From contig JBFLWE010000016.1 of NCBI GenBank assembly GCA_040758375.1, positions 10,563-74,562 of the forward strand: a stretch of DNA of 64,000 nucleotides. Direction: 5' to 3'. This document shows positions 42,966-51,664 of this stretch, piece by piece (the first letter of the stretch is position 1; every line of letters begins with the position of its first letter). This stretch comes from CAMLIZ01 sp040758375. Its GTDB lineage: Bacteria; Pseudomonadota; Gammaproteobacteria; Burkholderiales; Burkholderiaceae_C. The notes beneath the pieces are model-generated. The model had not been told where the DNA came from. It did no database searches and saw only the letters and a list, made by a program, of their open reading frames with translations. Both the position numbers and the translations under genes were made by a program.

Positions 42966-45290
42966 TCAGGCGACCTTGAATCGCGCCACCGACTGTTTCA
43001 GTTCTTCAGCGGTCTTGGACAGCTCGCGCACCATCTGCGCGGTGGAGCGCGTGCCCTCACCGGTCTGCTCGGTCACCGCGAAGATGTGCTGGATGTTGGC
43101 CGCCACCACGTTGGCCGATTCGGCTTCCTGCGAGGCCTGCGTGGAGATCTGGGCAATCAGCTCGGACAGCTGGCGCGTGACTCGGTCGATGTCGTTCAGC
43201 GCGCTACCGGCCGCGTCGGACAGCTTGGTTCCTTCCACCACACCCTGCGTCGAGCGCTCCATGGCGGCCACCGCGTCCTGGGTGTCGGTCTGAATGGTCT
43301 TCACCAGCGCCGCGATCTGCCGCGTGGCGTCTGCCGAGCGTTCGGCCAGCCGCTGCACTTCTTCGGCCACCACCGAGAAGCCCCGGCCCGCTTCACCGGC
43401 CGACGCTGCCTGGATGGCGGCGTTCAGCGCCAGCACGTTCGTCTGCTCGGTAATGTCGGAAATCAGCTCGGTGATTTCACCGATCTCCTGCGACGACTCG
43501 CCCAGCCGCTTGATCCGCTTGGAGGTCTCCTGGATCTGCTCGCGGATCGAGTTCATGCCGCCGATCGTGTTCTGCACCGCCTGGCGTCCGGACTCGGCCG
43601 CTTGCAGCGACTGACGCGCCACGTCCGCGGTTTCCTGCGCTTGCGCGGACACCTCGTTGATTCGGCCCGCCATCTGCAGCACCGCCTCGCCGGTCTGGCG
43701 GATCTCGTGCAGCTGTTCGGTGGAGGCCGCCAGCAGCTCGGTCGATGTGGCTTCCACCTGTTGCGTGGTCTCGGTCACCCGCTGCACCGTGCCCTGCACC
43801 TGCGACACCAGGTTGCGCAGCTCTTCCACGGTGAAGTTCACCGAGTCGGCGATGGCGCCGGTGATGTCTTCCGTCACCGTGGCCTGCTGCGTCAGGTCAC
43901 CTTCAGCGACCGACTGCAGTTCGTTCATCAGCCGCAGAATCGCCGCCTGGTTGGCGTCGTTGACGCGCTTGGCCTCCTGCTCCTGGCGCTCGGCTTCCAG
44001 GCGCTGCGATTCGGCCATTTGGCGACGCGCTTCCTGGTCCTTCACGTACAGCCGCAGGAAGCCGTAGCCGCCGAAGGCGATCATCGCGATCGACAGCAGC
44101 AGCCCGGACCAGGCGCCGCCGCCCAGGCCGCCTTCTCGCTGCAGGCGTTCCTGCAGCGCCTCCAGGCCTTTGCGCAGCGGTTCGCTGTCGGCGATGATGG
44201 CCGCCTGCGCTTCGCGCGCAGACACCAGGCCCTGCAGGTTGCCCAGGATGGCGCTGGCCTGCGTGCGGGTCTCTTCGTACTGCTTGATCAACTGCTGCAG
44301 GCGCTCCTTGGTCTGCGGATCCTTGGTGCCAGGCAGGCGCAGTTCGGGGTTGCCGTTGTTCAGGCCTTCGGCGATCTCGCGGAAGGAGTTCAAGTCCTTG
44401 CCCAGCAGGAACACGGCCTCGGGGCTCACGCCTTCCATCGTCAGGAACTCGTTGGCGCTCTTGCCGATGCGCTGCGTCAGCATCACCAACTGGCCCACGG
44501 CGGAGAGTTCAGCGGGCGAGGCCTCCTGCTGCAGCTTCAGCGACGACACCGTCTCGGCGGTCTCCAGCAGGTCGGACGACTGGCGGTTGATCGCGCGCAG
44601 CGCCTGGCCCACCTGGGTCAGCGTTTTCTGCTGCGAGATCACGATGTTGGCGTTCTTCTCGGCGCGGTCGACCAGCGGCACCAGCGGGTCGATGTGTTCC
44701 TGCGCGGCGATCGAGGCCACCGGCAGCTCGCCCTGGCCGGTCTTCAGGCCGCGCACGTTCTTCGCCAGCACCTCGGTGGATTCCTTCACCTCGGGGAAGG
44801 CCTGAGGCGAGCCGATCAGCGCCTGCGACACCGACTTGGCGAGCCGCTGCGACTGCATCAGCGCCTGGCCGGTGGCACCCACCTGGGTGGCGTTGCGGGT
44901 GGCCGAGCTCACCGAGTAGATACCGGTGCCGATCAGCAGCAGCAGGCCGCCGACCACGGTCATCGTCAGCACGCGCTGCTGCTGCGCCACCGGACGGTTG
45001 CCGATCAAGGGCAGGCCGGTGGTCAGCGTGGATTCGGGGCCCTCGCCCTGCTGCACCCGCGTTTCGCTGAACTCGTTGGTCATCTCCGAGGGTGCGGCCT
45101 CCGAGATGATGGACGAGTCGTTGACGGCGGGCACCGCGTTCATGTCGAGCGTGATCGTGCCGTTGGCCGACAGCGCCACGTCGTCCAGCTCCGGCGGTGC
45201 GCCGTTCATCTCGTCGACCGCGATGTCGGCCTCGGCGTCCTGCGCCCGCTTGCCCCTACCGGTGCCTTTGATCTTGTCCAGGAAGCTCAT
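42966..45290 (-). CDS. pilJ: Methyl-accepting chemotaxis protein PilJ
   Basis: 774 residues from the ATG at 45290. A cytoplasmic acidic extension of about 105 residues precedes the first membrane helix (VLTMTVVGGLLLLIGTGIYSV). A periplasmic helical sensor with two PilJ-type modules follows, then a second helix near residue 400, a HAMP-like stretch and the signalling domain with the hairpin tip ITEQTNVLALNAAIQAASAGEAGRGFSVVAEEV (about 600-632). It passes type IV pilus or surface contact signals to ChpA through PilI. Co-oriented with pilI, pilH and pilG. Confidence 0.95.
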   Translation of the reverse strand: MSFLDKIKGTGRGKRAQDAEADIAVDEMNGAPPELDDVALSANGTITLDMNAVPAVNDSSIISEAAPSEMTNEFSETRVQQGEGPESTLTTGLPLIGNRPVAQQQRVLTMTVVGGLLLLIGTGIYSVSSATRNATQVGATGQALMQSQRLAKSVSQALIGSPQAFPEVKESTEVLAKNVRGLKTGQGELPVASIAAQEHIDPLVPLVDRAEKNANIVISQQKTLTQVGQALRAINRQSSDLLETAETVSSLKLQQEASPAELSAVGQLVMLTQRIGKSANEFLTMEGVSPEAVFLLGKDLNSFREIAEGLNNGNPELRLPGTKDPQTKERLQQLIKQYEETRTQASAILGNLQGLVSAREAQAAIIADSEPLRKGLEALQERLQREGGLGGGAWSGLLLSIAMIAFGGYGFLRLYVKDQEARRQMAESQRLEAERQEQEAKRVNDANQAAILRLMNELQSVAEGDLTQQATVTEDITGAIADSVNFTVEELRNLVSQVQGTVQRVTETTQQVEATSTELLAASTEQLHEIRQTGEAVLQMAGRINEVSAQAQETADVARQSLQAAESGRQAVQNTIGGMNSIREQIQETSKRIKRLGESSQEIGEITELISDITEQTNVLALNAAIQAASAGEAGRGFSVVAEEVQRLAERSADATRQIAALVKTIQTDTQDAVAAMERSTQGVVEGTKLSDAAGSALNDIDRVTRQLSELIAQISTQASQEAESANVVAANIQHIFAVTEQTGEGTRSTAQMVRELSKTAEELKQSVARFKVA

Positions 45291-45352
45291 GAAAGTCCTC
45301 TTGCGGTCTGACTGTCGATAAGGGGCCTCGTGACGCGGAGAAGCGCGCGCCG

Positions 45353-45886
45353 TCAGCCCACGATGCCGAGGAATTGCTCGTCTTCGGCGAGCGAAGAAAG
45401 AAGGATCTCCTGCCACGACCGCCCTTCGCGGTCGCGCAGCCGGGCGCCGGCGAAGGCGGGCTTGGCACTCGCTTGGCTGTCTTCGGTGGTCAGTTGTTCG
45501 GCGCTGCGCAGGCCAGCGAGGCGGTCGACCAGCAGTGCGCAGTTCAATCCGATGGAGGGGTTCAGCGCAATCAGCCGCGCCTGATCGCGCGTGCCTTCGG
45601 AGGCGGCGCTGGAGCGGCCGCTCATGCCGAGGAAGGCACCCAGGTCCACCACGCCATGCAGACCACCTCGCAGGTTGGCCACGCCGGCGAACCAGTCGCG
45701 CGTGTGGGGCACTTGCTGCAGCGGCACCATCGCGAAGATCTCGCCCGCCTGCTGCAACGGAAACAGCAGCCCCTGCCCGCGGCATTCCACCGCCAGCCAG
45801 GAGGCGGTGCGCGCCTGCGTGCGCGCCGCCTGCAGACGCTCGGCCAAGCGGCTCTGCAGATCGCGTAGGGCTTCCTTCTTGGCCAT
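45353..45886 (-). CDS. pilI: CheW-like adaptor PilI
   Basis: 177 residues, one CheW domain. Recognisable parts are VECRGQGLLFPLQQAGEIFAM (about 29-49), WFAGVANLRGGLHGVVDLGAFLG (about 64-86) and LIALNPSIGLNCALLVDRLAGLR. It bridges the receptor PilJ and the kinase ChpA. It lies between pilH and pilJ in the canonical order. Confidence 0.92.
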   Translation of the reverse strand: MAKKEALRDLQSRLAERLQAARTQARTASWLAVECRGQGLLFPLQQAGEIFAMVPLQQVPHTRDWFAGVANLRGGLHGVVDLGAFLGMSGRSSAASEGTRDQARLIALNPSIGLNCALLVDRLAGLRSAEQLTTEDSQASAKPAFAGARLRDREGRSWQEILLSSLAEDEQFLGIVG

Positions 45887-45933
45887 GGAGTGCTTCGGTT
45901 CAGCGCCTCGCTAAAGGCACCTGGGTTCGGTTC

Positions 45934-46299
45934 TTAGTCGAAGGCCTTGATCTTGCCGATCAATTCGTCGGCGTCCACCGGCTTGACCACGTAGTCGCGT
46001 GCACCTTGTCGCATTCCCCAGACCTTGTCGGTCTCCTGGTTCTTGCTGGTGCACATGATCACGGGCACATCGGCAAAGCGCGGGTCACGCGTGATGGCGC
46101 GCGTGAGCTGGAAGCCGTTCTGGCCCGGCATCACCACGTCCATCAGGATCAGGTCGGGCTTTTCCTCGCCCAGGCGGCGCATGGCCTCTTCGCCGTTTTC
46201 GGCGGTGCGCACGGCGTAGCCGCGCTTGGTGAGCAGCTCCGACAGGTGGTGCAGCTCGGTCTTGGAATCGTCCACCAGCAGGATCTTCTGGATAGGCAT
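45934..46299 (-). CDS. pilH: Response regulator PilH
   Basis: 121 residues from the ATG at 46299; the frame extends upstream without homology. It is a stand-alone receiver: acidic pocket LLVDDSK, phosphoacceptor in LILMDVVMPGQNG (about residue 52), Thr/Ser in IMCTSKNQ and Lys in VVKPVDADEL. In Pseudomonas PilH opposes PilG, affecting pilus retraction and the phosphate flow of the system. Confidence 0.94.
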   Translation of the reverse strand: MPIQKILLVDDSKTELHHLSELLTKRGYAVRTAENGEEAMRRLGEEKPDLILMDVVMPGQNGFQLTRAITRDPRFADVPVIMCTSKNQETDKVWGMRQGARDYVVKPVDADELIGKIKAFD

Positions 46300-46376
46300 G
46301 ATCGGGTCCTCGGTCTTGGTCTCGAACGGGCGGAGCTTGGCGGCCGCAGCGCGCGACCGCAAGCCCCGAAGCCCGT

Positions 46377-46781
46377 TCAGCCCGCCGCTGGGCGGTATTG
46401 CTCCACGGCGCGCAGCAATTGCTCTTTCGTGAACGGCTTGGTCAGGTAGTCCTCGGAGCCCACCATGCGGCCCCGGGCCTTGTCGAACAGCCCGTCCTTG
46501 GACGACAGCATGATCACCGGCACATGGGTGAAGCGCGGGTTGCGCTTGATGATGGCGCAGGTCTGGTAGCCGTCCAGCCGCGGCATCAGGATGTCGCAGA
46601 AGATCAGCTGCGGGTCGTGATCGCTGACCTTGGCCAGCGCATCGAACCCGTCCTCGGCCAGCACCACCTCGTAACCGCCTTGGCGCAGGAAGATCTCCGC
46701 GCTGCGCCGGATGGTGTTGCTGTCATCGATGACCAGCACCTTGGTTCCGGCTGCAGGAACCTCAGCGGCTTGTTGGCTCAC
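46377..46781 (-). CDS. pilG: Response regulator PilG
   Basis: 134 residues with a single receiver domain: VLVIDDSNTIRRSAEIFLRQGG at the start, phosphoacceptor in LIFCDILMPRLDGYQ (about residue 60), VIMLSSKDG and YLTKPFTKEQLL. It is the first gene of the pilGHIJ unit. PilG activates pilus extension through the downstream motors, which are not in this window. It starts after the rubredoxin stop with a gap of 33 bases. Confidence 0.94.
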   Translation of the reverse strand: MSQQAAEVPAAGTKVLVIDDSNTIRRSAEIFLRQGGYEVVLAEDGFDALAKVSDHDPQLIFCDILMPRLDGYQTCAIIKRNPRFTHVPVIMLSSKDGLFDKARGRMVGSEDYLTKPFTKEQLLRAVEQYRPAAG

Positions 46782-46814
46782 GGGAGTACTCTCCTCAACG
46801 ACGCCTGAAACAAA

Positions 46815-46988
46815 CTAGATCTGCACCATCTCGAAGTCTTCCTTGCGGGCGCCGCATTCCGGGCAGGTCCAATTCATGGGGATGTCGCCCCACGCGGTTC
46901 CCGGTGCAATGCCATGCTCGGGATCCCCGGCGGCCTCGTCATAAATCCATCCGCAGATGAGGCACATCCAGGTTCTGGATTCGCTCAC
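46815..46988 (-). CDS. rubA: Rubredoxin
   Basis: 57 residues from a GTG at 46988; no ATG fits. The iron ligands are CLICG (about residues 9-12) and CPECG (about 42-45), with the intervening IYDEAAGDPEHGIAPGTAW and WGDIP segments typical of rubredoxins. It carries one electron on a Cys4 iron site, for instance to alkane hydroxylase or in oxygen defence. In Burkholderiales it is commonly found between pilG and thiD, as here. The redox partner is not adjacent. Confidence 0.92.
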   Translation of the reverse strand: MSESRTWMCLICGWIYDEAAGDPEHGIAPGTAWGDIPMNWTCPECGARKEDFEMVQI

Positions 46989-47005
46989 TTTGTTCGTTCA
47001 GGTCA

Positions 47006-47027
47006 CTACAATGGTCGGCGATTGTAG
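47006..47027. promoter_or_regulatory. Inverted repeat in the divergent rubA-thiD promoter region
   Basis: CTACAAT at 47006-47012 and ATTGTAG at 47021-47027, a perfect 7-base inverted repeat with an 8-base spacer. Each arm reads TACAAT, a near-consensus -10, on one strand. It may be a pair of promoters or an operator. No good -35 element was found. Confidence 0.35.
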
Positions 47028-47144
47028 CCACGGCCCTCTTGAAAAAGTTAAGGGCTTGTAGGCACATACGCAACTTCCTTCACACTCCTCTGGAGGTTTC
47101 GGCCCCCTAAGAAGCCGCCCTCCTGCAAGCGCTGGACCCAGCCC

Positions 47145-48089
47145 ATGACCACCGATTCCCAACCGGCCGGCGCCCCTGACGAAACGGCTGCCGAACCCTT
47201 GCCGCCAGCCTGCGTGATGACCTTCAACGCCAGCGACGCCAGCGGCGCCGGCGGCATCGCCGGCGACGTGTGCACCATCGCCGCGATGGGCGCCCACGCC
47301 CTGCCCGTCGTCACCAGCATCGTCATGCGCGACACCGCCGAGGTGTTCGACCAGCACGCGCTCGACCCCGACGCCGTGGTCGAGCAGGCGCGCGGCATCC
47401 TCGAAGACGTGACCATCTCCGCCTGGAAGGTGGGTTTCCTCGGCTCGGCCGAGGGTGTCAGCGCGGTCGCCGAGGTGCTGTCCGACTACCCCGACGTGCC
47501 GCTGGTGGCCTACATGCCCAGCCTGGGCTGGCTCGAGGACGACCAGCTCCAGCCCTACCTCGACGCGTTCCGCGAGCTGGTGCTGCCGCAGACCGAGGTG
47601 CTGATCGGCAACCACAAGACGCTCACCGACTTCCTGCTGCCCGAGTGGGACAGCGAGCGTCCGGCCTCGGCGCGCGAGCTGGCCGTGGCCGCCGGCGAGC
47701 ACGGCACCCGCTTCGTGCTGGTCACCGGCATGCTGCTGCCTGCCAAGGGCAGCGAGCAGTACATCGACAACGTGCTGGCCTCGCCCGACGGCGCCATCAC
47801 CGGCGAGAAGTTCGAGCGCTTCGAGACGGCCTTCGTCGGCGCCGGCGACACGCTGTCCGCCGCGCTGGCCTCGCTGCTGGCCGCCGGCAGCGAGCTCAGC
47901 GCCGCGGTGGGCGAAGCGCTGCAGTTCCTCGACCAGAGCCTGGACGCGGGCTTCCGCCCCGGCATGGGCAACGTGGTGCCCGACCGCTTCTTCTGGGCGC
48001 TGCCGCCGGCCGAAGAAGGCACCGAGGGCTCGCCCGGCGAGGAGCCGCAGGACGACGACAGCGCCGGAGTGCCGCGCCGTGTCCACTAA
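47145..48089 (+). CDS. thiD: Hydroxymethylpyrimidine / phosphomethylpyrimidine kinase
   Basis: 314 residues, somewhat longer than usual, with an acidic C-terminal extension. The family start FNASDASGAGGIAGDVCTIAAMGAH (about 26-50) and the anion-hole region with TAFVGAGDTLSAALASLLAAG (about 227-247) are clear. ThiD phosphorylates HMP and HMP-P for thiamine synthesis. No TPP riboswitch is seen in the 156 bases upstream. Its end overlaps hemL by 11 bases. Confidence 0.9.
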   Translation: MTTDSQPAGAPDETAAEPLPPACVMTFNASDASGAGGIAGDVCTIAAMGAHALPVVTSIVMRDTAEVFDQHALDPDAVVEQARGILEDVTISAWKVGFLGSAEGVSAVAEVLSDYPDVPLVAYMPSLGWLEDDQLQPYLDAFRELVLPQTEVLIGNHKTLTDFLLPEWDSERPASARELAVAAGEHGTRFVLVTGMLLPAKGSEQYIDNVLASPDGAITGEKFERFETAFVGAGDTLSAALASLLAAGSELSAAVGEALQFLDQSLDAGFRPGMGNVVPDRFFWALPPAEEGTEGSPGEEPQDDDSAGVPRRVH

Positions 48090-49380
48090 TCAGCAGTTGT
48101 TCGAGCGGGCACAGCGCACCATCCCCGGCGGCGTGAACTCGCCCGTGCGCGCCTTCCGCGCCGTGGGCGGCACGCCGCGCTTCATCATGCGTGCCCAAGG
48201 CGCCTACCTCTGGGACGCCGAGGGCCAGCGCTATGTCGACTACATCGGCTCCTGGGGCCCGATGATCCTGGGCCACGGCCACCCGGCGGTGCTGGAGGCG
48301 GTGCAGAAGGCCGCAGTGGACGGCTTCAGCTTCGGCGCCCCCACCGAGCGCGAGATCGAGCTGGCCGAGGCCATCGTGGCGCAGGTGCCCAGCGCCGAAC
48401 AGGTGCGGCTGGTGAGCTCGGGCACCGAGGCTGCGATGAGCGCGATCCGCCTGGCGCGCGGCGCCACCGGGCGGTCGAAGCTGGTCAAGTTCGAAGGCTG
48501 TTACCACGGCCATGCCGACGCGCTGCTGGTCAAGGCCGGCTCCGGACTGGCCACCTTCGGCCATCCCACCAGTGCCGGCGTGCCGACCGAGGTGGTGCAG
48601 CACACGCTGGTGCTCGAGTACAACAACGTGTCCCAGCTGGAGCAGGCGTTCGACGAACACGGGCGCGACATCGCCTGCGTGATCGTGGAGCCGATCGCCG
48701 GCAACATGAATTTCGTGCGCGCCAGCCTGCCCTTCATGCGCAAGCTGCGCGAGCTGACCGAGCAGCACGGCGCGCTGCTGATCCTCGACGAGGTGATGAC
48801 CGGCTTCCGCGTGGCGCTGGGCGGCGCGCAAAGCGTCTACCAGCGCGCGCTGCCCGGCTTCAGGCCCGACATCACGGTGTTCGGCAAGGTCATCGGCGGC
48901 GGCATGCCGCTGGCCGCGTTTGGCGCCTCGCGCGACATCATGGGCCAGCTGGCGCCGCTGGGGCCGGTGTACCAGGCGGGCACGCTTTCGGGCAACCCGG
49001 TGGCCACCGCCTGCGGGCTGGCCACGCTGCGCGAGATCGCCAAGCCGGGCTTCTACGAGGCGCTGGCCGCCAAGACCCGCCGCCTCACCGAAGGCCTGCT
49101 GGCCGTGGCGCGCGACGCCGGCGTGCCGATGGTGGGCGACTGCGAAGGCGGCATGTTTGGCTTCTTCTTCCCGCATGCGGCCGAGCAGGGCCTGCCCCAG
49201 CACTACGCGCAGGTGATGGCCACCGACAAGGAACGCTTCAACCGCTTCTTCCACGGCATGCTGCAGCGCGGTGTCTATCTGGCGCCAGCGCTGTACGAGG
49301 CCGGGTTCGTCAGTGCAGCTCATTCCGAAGCTGACATTGCGGCCACTTTGCAAGCGGCTGCCGAAGCTTTGCGCGCCTGA
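48079..49380 (+). CDS. hemL: Glutamate-1-semialdehyde 2,1-aminomutase
   Basis: 433 residues from the GTG at 48079. The PLP-binding Lys is in TVFGKVIGGGMPLAAFG (about residue 270), and the Asp in LLILDEVMTGFRV. The N-terminal PGGVNSPVRAF and GCYHGHADALLVKAGSG segments are typical. The enzyme makes 5-aminolevulinate, the first dedicated tetrapyrrole precursor. Coupling with thiD is common in betaproteobacteria. Confidence 0.97.
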   Translation: MSTNQQLFERAQRTIPGGVNSPVRAFRAVGGTPRFIMRAQGAYLWDAEGQRYVDYIGSWGPMILGHGHPAVLEAVQKAAVDGFSFGAPTEREIELAEAIVAQVPSAEQVRLVSSGTEAAMSAIRLARGATGRSKLVKFEGCYHGHADALLVKAGSGLATFGHPTSAGVPTEVVQHTLVLEYNNVSQLEQAFDEHGRDIACVIVEPIAGNMNFVRASLPFMRKLRELTEQHGALLILDEVMTGFRVALGGAQSVYQRALPGFRPDITVFGKVIGGGMPLAAFGASRDIMGQLAPLGPVYQAGTLSGNPVATACGLATLREIAKPGFYEALAAKTRRLTEGLLAVARDAGVPMVGDCEGGMFGFFFPHAAEQGLPQHYAQVMATDKERFNRFFHGMLQRGVYLAPALYEAGFVSAAHSEADIAATLQAAAEALRA

Positions 49381-49411
49381 ACGGCAGCGGCTGACCGGCC
49401 AGGCCCTTCGT

Positions 49412-49498
49412 ACCGCGAAGAACGCCAAGAACTCGAAGAACGCAAAGACAATTCTTTGAAGTCTTGGCGTCCTTCGCTTCCTTTGCGCCCTTCGCGGT
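49412..49498. repeat. Large imperfect inverted repeat of 9-base units
   Basis: Two 38-base arms (49412-49449 and 49461-49498) are about 80% complementary around an 11-base loop. Each arm is itself built of 9-base units of the type AAGAACGCC (left) and CTTTGCGCC (right). It fills most of the hemL-mpl gap. A transcript would fold into a long hairpin. Confidence 0.75.
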
Positions 49499-49539
49499 GA
49501 AACTTCTCCGCCGCACCCGACTCCCTGTCAACGCATCCC

Positions 49540-50922
49540 ATGCACATCCACATCCTCGGCATCTGCGGCACCTTCATGGGCGGCCTGGCGGCGCTGGCGC
49601 GCGAAGCCGGCCACAAGGTGACCGGCTGCGATGCCAATGTCTATCCGCCCATGAGCGACCAGCTGCGCGCGCTGGGCATCGAGCTGATCGAAGGCTACGG
49701 CGCCGACCAGATGGCGCTGCAGCCCGACCTGTACGTGGTCGGCAACGTGGTCTCGCGCGGCAACCCGCTGATGGAGGCCGTGCTCGAAGCCGGCGCGCGC
49801 TACACCAGCGGGCCGCAGTGGCTGGCCGAAAACGTGCTGCAGAGCCGCCATGTGCTGGCGGTGGCCGGCACCCACGGCAAGACGACCACCACCTCGATGC
49901 TGGCGTGGATCCTCGAGCACGCGGGGCTCGCGCCCGGGTTCCTGGTGGGCGGGGTGCCGCAGAACTTCGGCGTGTCGGCGCGCACGGGCGAGCTGTCGGT
50001 GCGCTGTGCCGGCAGCGGGCACGCACCCTTCGTGATCGAGGCCGACGAGTACGACACCGCCTTCTTCGACAAGCGCAGCAAATTCGTGCACTACCGGCCG
50101 CGCACTGCCGTCCTCAACAACCTGGAATACGACCACGCGGACATCTTCCCCGACCTGGCCGCCATCGAGACCCAGTTCCACCACCTGGTGCGCACCATGC
50201 CGGCAAGCGCCCGCATCGTCGTCAACGCCCGCGAGGACTCGCTGCAGCGCGTGCTGGACCGCGGCTGCTGGAGCGAAGTGCAGCGCTTCGGCGCACGCAA
50301 GGAGGAGCCGGGCGCCTTGCGCGCGCGCGGCGAGCCGCATGCCTTCGACGTGCTGCGCGGCAGCCTGAAGATCGGGCGCGTGGACTGGGCGCTGCTGGGC
50401 GAGCACAACCAGCTCAATGCACTGGCCGCCATTGCCGCGGCCGAGCACGTGGGCGTGGCGCCCGAGGCGGCGGCAGCAGCGCTGGGCAGTTTCCAGAACG
50501 TCCGGCGCCGGCTCGAGTTGCGCGGTGAAGCCGGCGGCGTGAAGGTGTACGACGACTTCGCCCATCACCCCACGGCGATCCACACCACCGTGAACGGCCT
50601 GCGTCGCAAGGTGGGCGAGGAACGCATCCTCGCGGTGTTCGAGCCGCGCTCCAACACCATGAAGCTGGGCACGATGAAGGCACAGCTGCCGTGGTCGCTG
50701 GAAGAAGCCGACCTCGTGTTCTGCCACGCCGGCGGCCTGGGTTGGGACCCGCGCGAGCCCCTGGCGCCGCTGGGCGCGCAGGCGGTGGTGTGTGACAGCA
50801 TCGAGGCGCTGGTGCGCGAGATCCTGAACGCCGTGCGCCCGGGCGACCATGTGCTGTGCATGAGCAACGGCGGCTTTGGCGGCATCCACGGCAAGCTGCT
50901 GGAGGCCCTGGCGCGGCGATGA
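49540..50922 (+). CDS. mpl: UDP-N-acetylmuramate:L-alanyl-gamma-D-glutamyl-meso-diaminopimelate ligase
   Basis: 460 residues. The start MHIHILGICGTFMGGLAAL is the Mpl variant of the Mur ligase N-domain. The P-loop VAGTHGKTTTTSMLAWIL is at about residue 108, VIEADEYDTAFFDKRSK at about 165, and DDFAHHPTAI at about 340. Mpl recycles the murein tripeptide by joining it to UDP-MurNAc. It is followed by overlapping genes on the same strand. Confidence 0.96.
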   Translation: MHIHILGICGTFMGGLAALAREAGHKVTGCDANVYPPMSDQLRALGIELIEGYGADQMALQPDLYVVGNVVSRGNPLMEAVLEAGARYTSGPQWLAENVLQSRHVLAVAGTHGKTTTTSMLAWILEHAGLAPGFLVGGVPQNFGVSARTGELSVRCAGSGHAPFVIEADEYDTAFFDKRSKFVHYRPRTAVLNNLEYDHADIFPDLAAIETQFHHLVRTMPASARIVVNAREDSLQRVLDRGCWSEVQRFGARKEEPGALRARGEPHAFDVLRGSLKIGRVDWALLGEHNQLNALAAIAAAEHVGVAPEAAAAALGSFQNVRRRLELRGEAGGVKVYDDFAHHPTAIHTTVNGLRRKVGEERILAVFEPRSNTMKLGTMKAQLPWSLEEADLVFCHAGGLGWDPREPLAPLGAQAVVCDSIEALVREILNAVRPGDHVLCMSNGGFGGIHGKLLEALARR

Positions 50923-51626
50923 ATACGGCGGGCCAAGCACCGGGCAGCTCTCAATCGGGCCCGAAGTCCGGCATCACCCATCTGCTGTACCTGCATGGCT
51001 TTCGCTCCTCGCCGCGGTCCACCAAGGCGCGCCAGGTGGCGGCCTGGATGCAGGCGCACCGGCCCGACGTGCACTGGTGGTGCCCGCAGCTGCCGCCCTC
51101 GCCGCGCGAGGCAATGCAGCTCGTCTTCGAGCGCATCGCCGCCTGGCCGCGGTTGCCACAGGGCCGCCCCAAGGCGACGATGCCCCCGCGAGGTGCCGAC
51201 GCCGAAGGCGTCCTGGGGGCAGGCAAGCCCACCATGGCCGTCATCGGCAGCTCGCTCGGCGGCTTCTACGCCACCGTGGTGGCCGAACGCACCGGCTGCC
51301 CGGCCGTGCTGCTCAATCCTGCCGTGGACCCGGCGCGCGACCTGGCTGCCCACATCGGCGAGCAGACCTCGTGGCACGAGCCGGACGATCGCTTCTACTT
51401 CCGCGCCGAGTTCGTCCACGAACTGAAGGCGCTGGCGGTGCCCGCGATCACCCGGCCGCAGCGCTACTTCGCCGTCATCGCCAAGGGCGACGAGGTGCTC
51501 GACTGGCGCGAGATGACGGACCGCTATGCGGGCGCGCGCGTCAAGCTGCTCGAAGGCGGCGACCATGCCCTGTCCGACTTCGATCAGCACCTGCCCGATG
51601 TGCTGGAGTTCCTGCACCTGGCGTAA
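50919..51626 (+). CDS. YqiA/YcfP-like alpha/beta hydrolase (esterase)
   Basis: 235 residues from the ATG at 50919, overlapping the mpl stop (ATGA). The catalytic Ser is in AVIGSSLGGFYAT, the Asp is probably in AKGDEVLDW and the His in GGDHALSDFDQHL, all in the expected order. HLLYLHGFRSSPRSTKA is the family N-terminus. A stretch of about 17 residues (GRPKATMPPRGADAEGV at about 84-100) is encoded by a palindromic repeat and has no counterpart in the family as I know it. The substrate is unknown. Confidence 0.82.
   Translation: MNTAGQAPGSSQSGPKSGITHLLYLHGFRSSPRSTKARQVAAWMQAHRPDVHWWCPQLPPSPREAMQLVFERIAAWPRLPQGRPKATMPPRGADAEGVLGAGKPTMAVIGSSLGGFYATVVAERTGCPAVLLNPAVDPARDLAAHIGEQTSWHEPDDRFYFRAEFVHELKALAVPAITRPQRYFAVIAKGDEVLDWREMTDRYAGARVKLLEGGDHALSDFDQHLPDVLEFLHLA
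51181..51221. repeat. Palindromic repeat inside the yqiA-like gene
   Basis: Outer arms TGCCCCC (51181-51187) and GGGGGCA (51215-51221) enclose GACGCC-GAA-GGCGTC (51198-51212). The core resembles that at about 7921-7935. It is read in frame as an insertion in the hydrolase. Confidence 0.6.
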
Positions 51627-51664
51627 CAAGGGACTGACGCCCCTTCGGTGACAATCTTCAGGAT

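Noticed and set aside
46989..47144. TPP riboswitch upstream of thiD
   Set aside because: The conserved THI-box CTGAGA core and pyrophosphate helix are not present in the 156-base gap.
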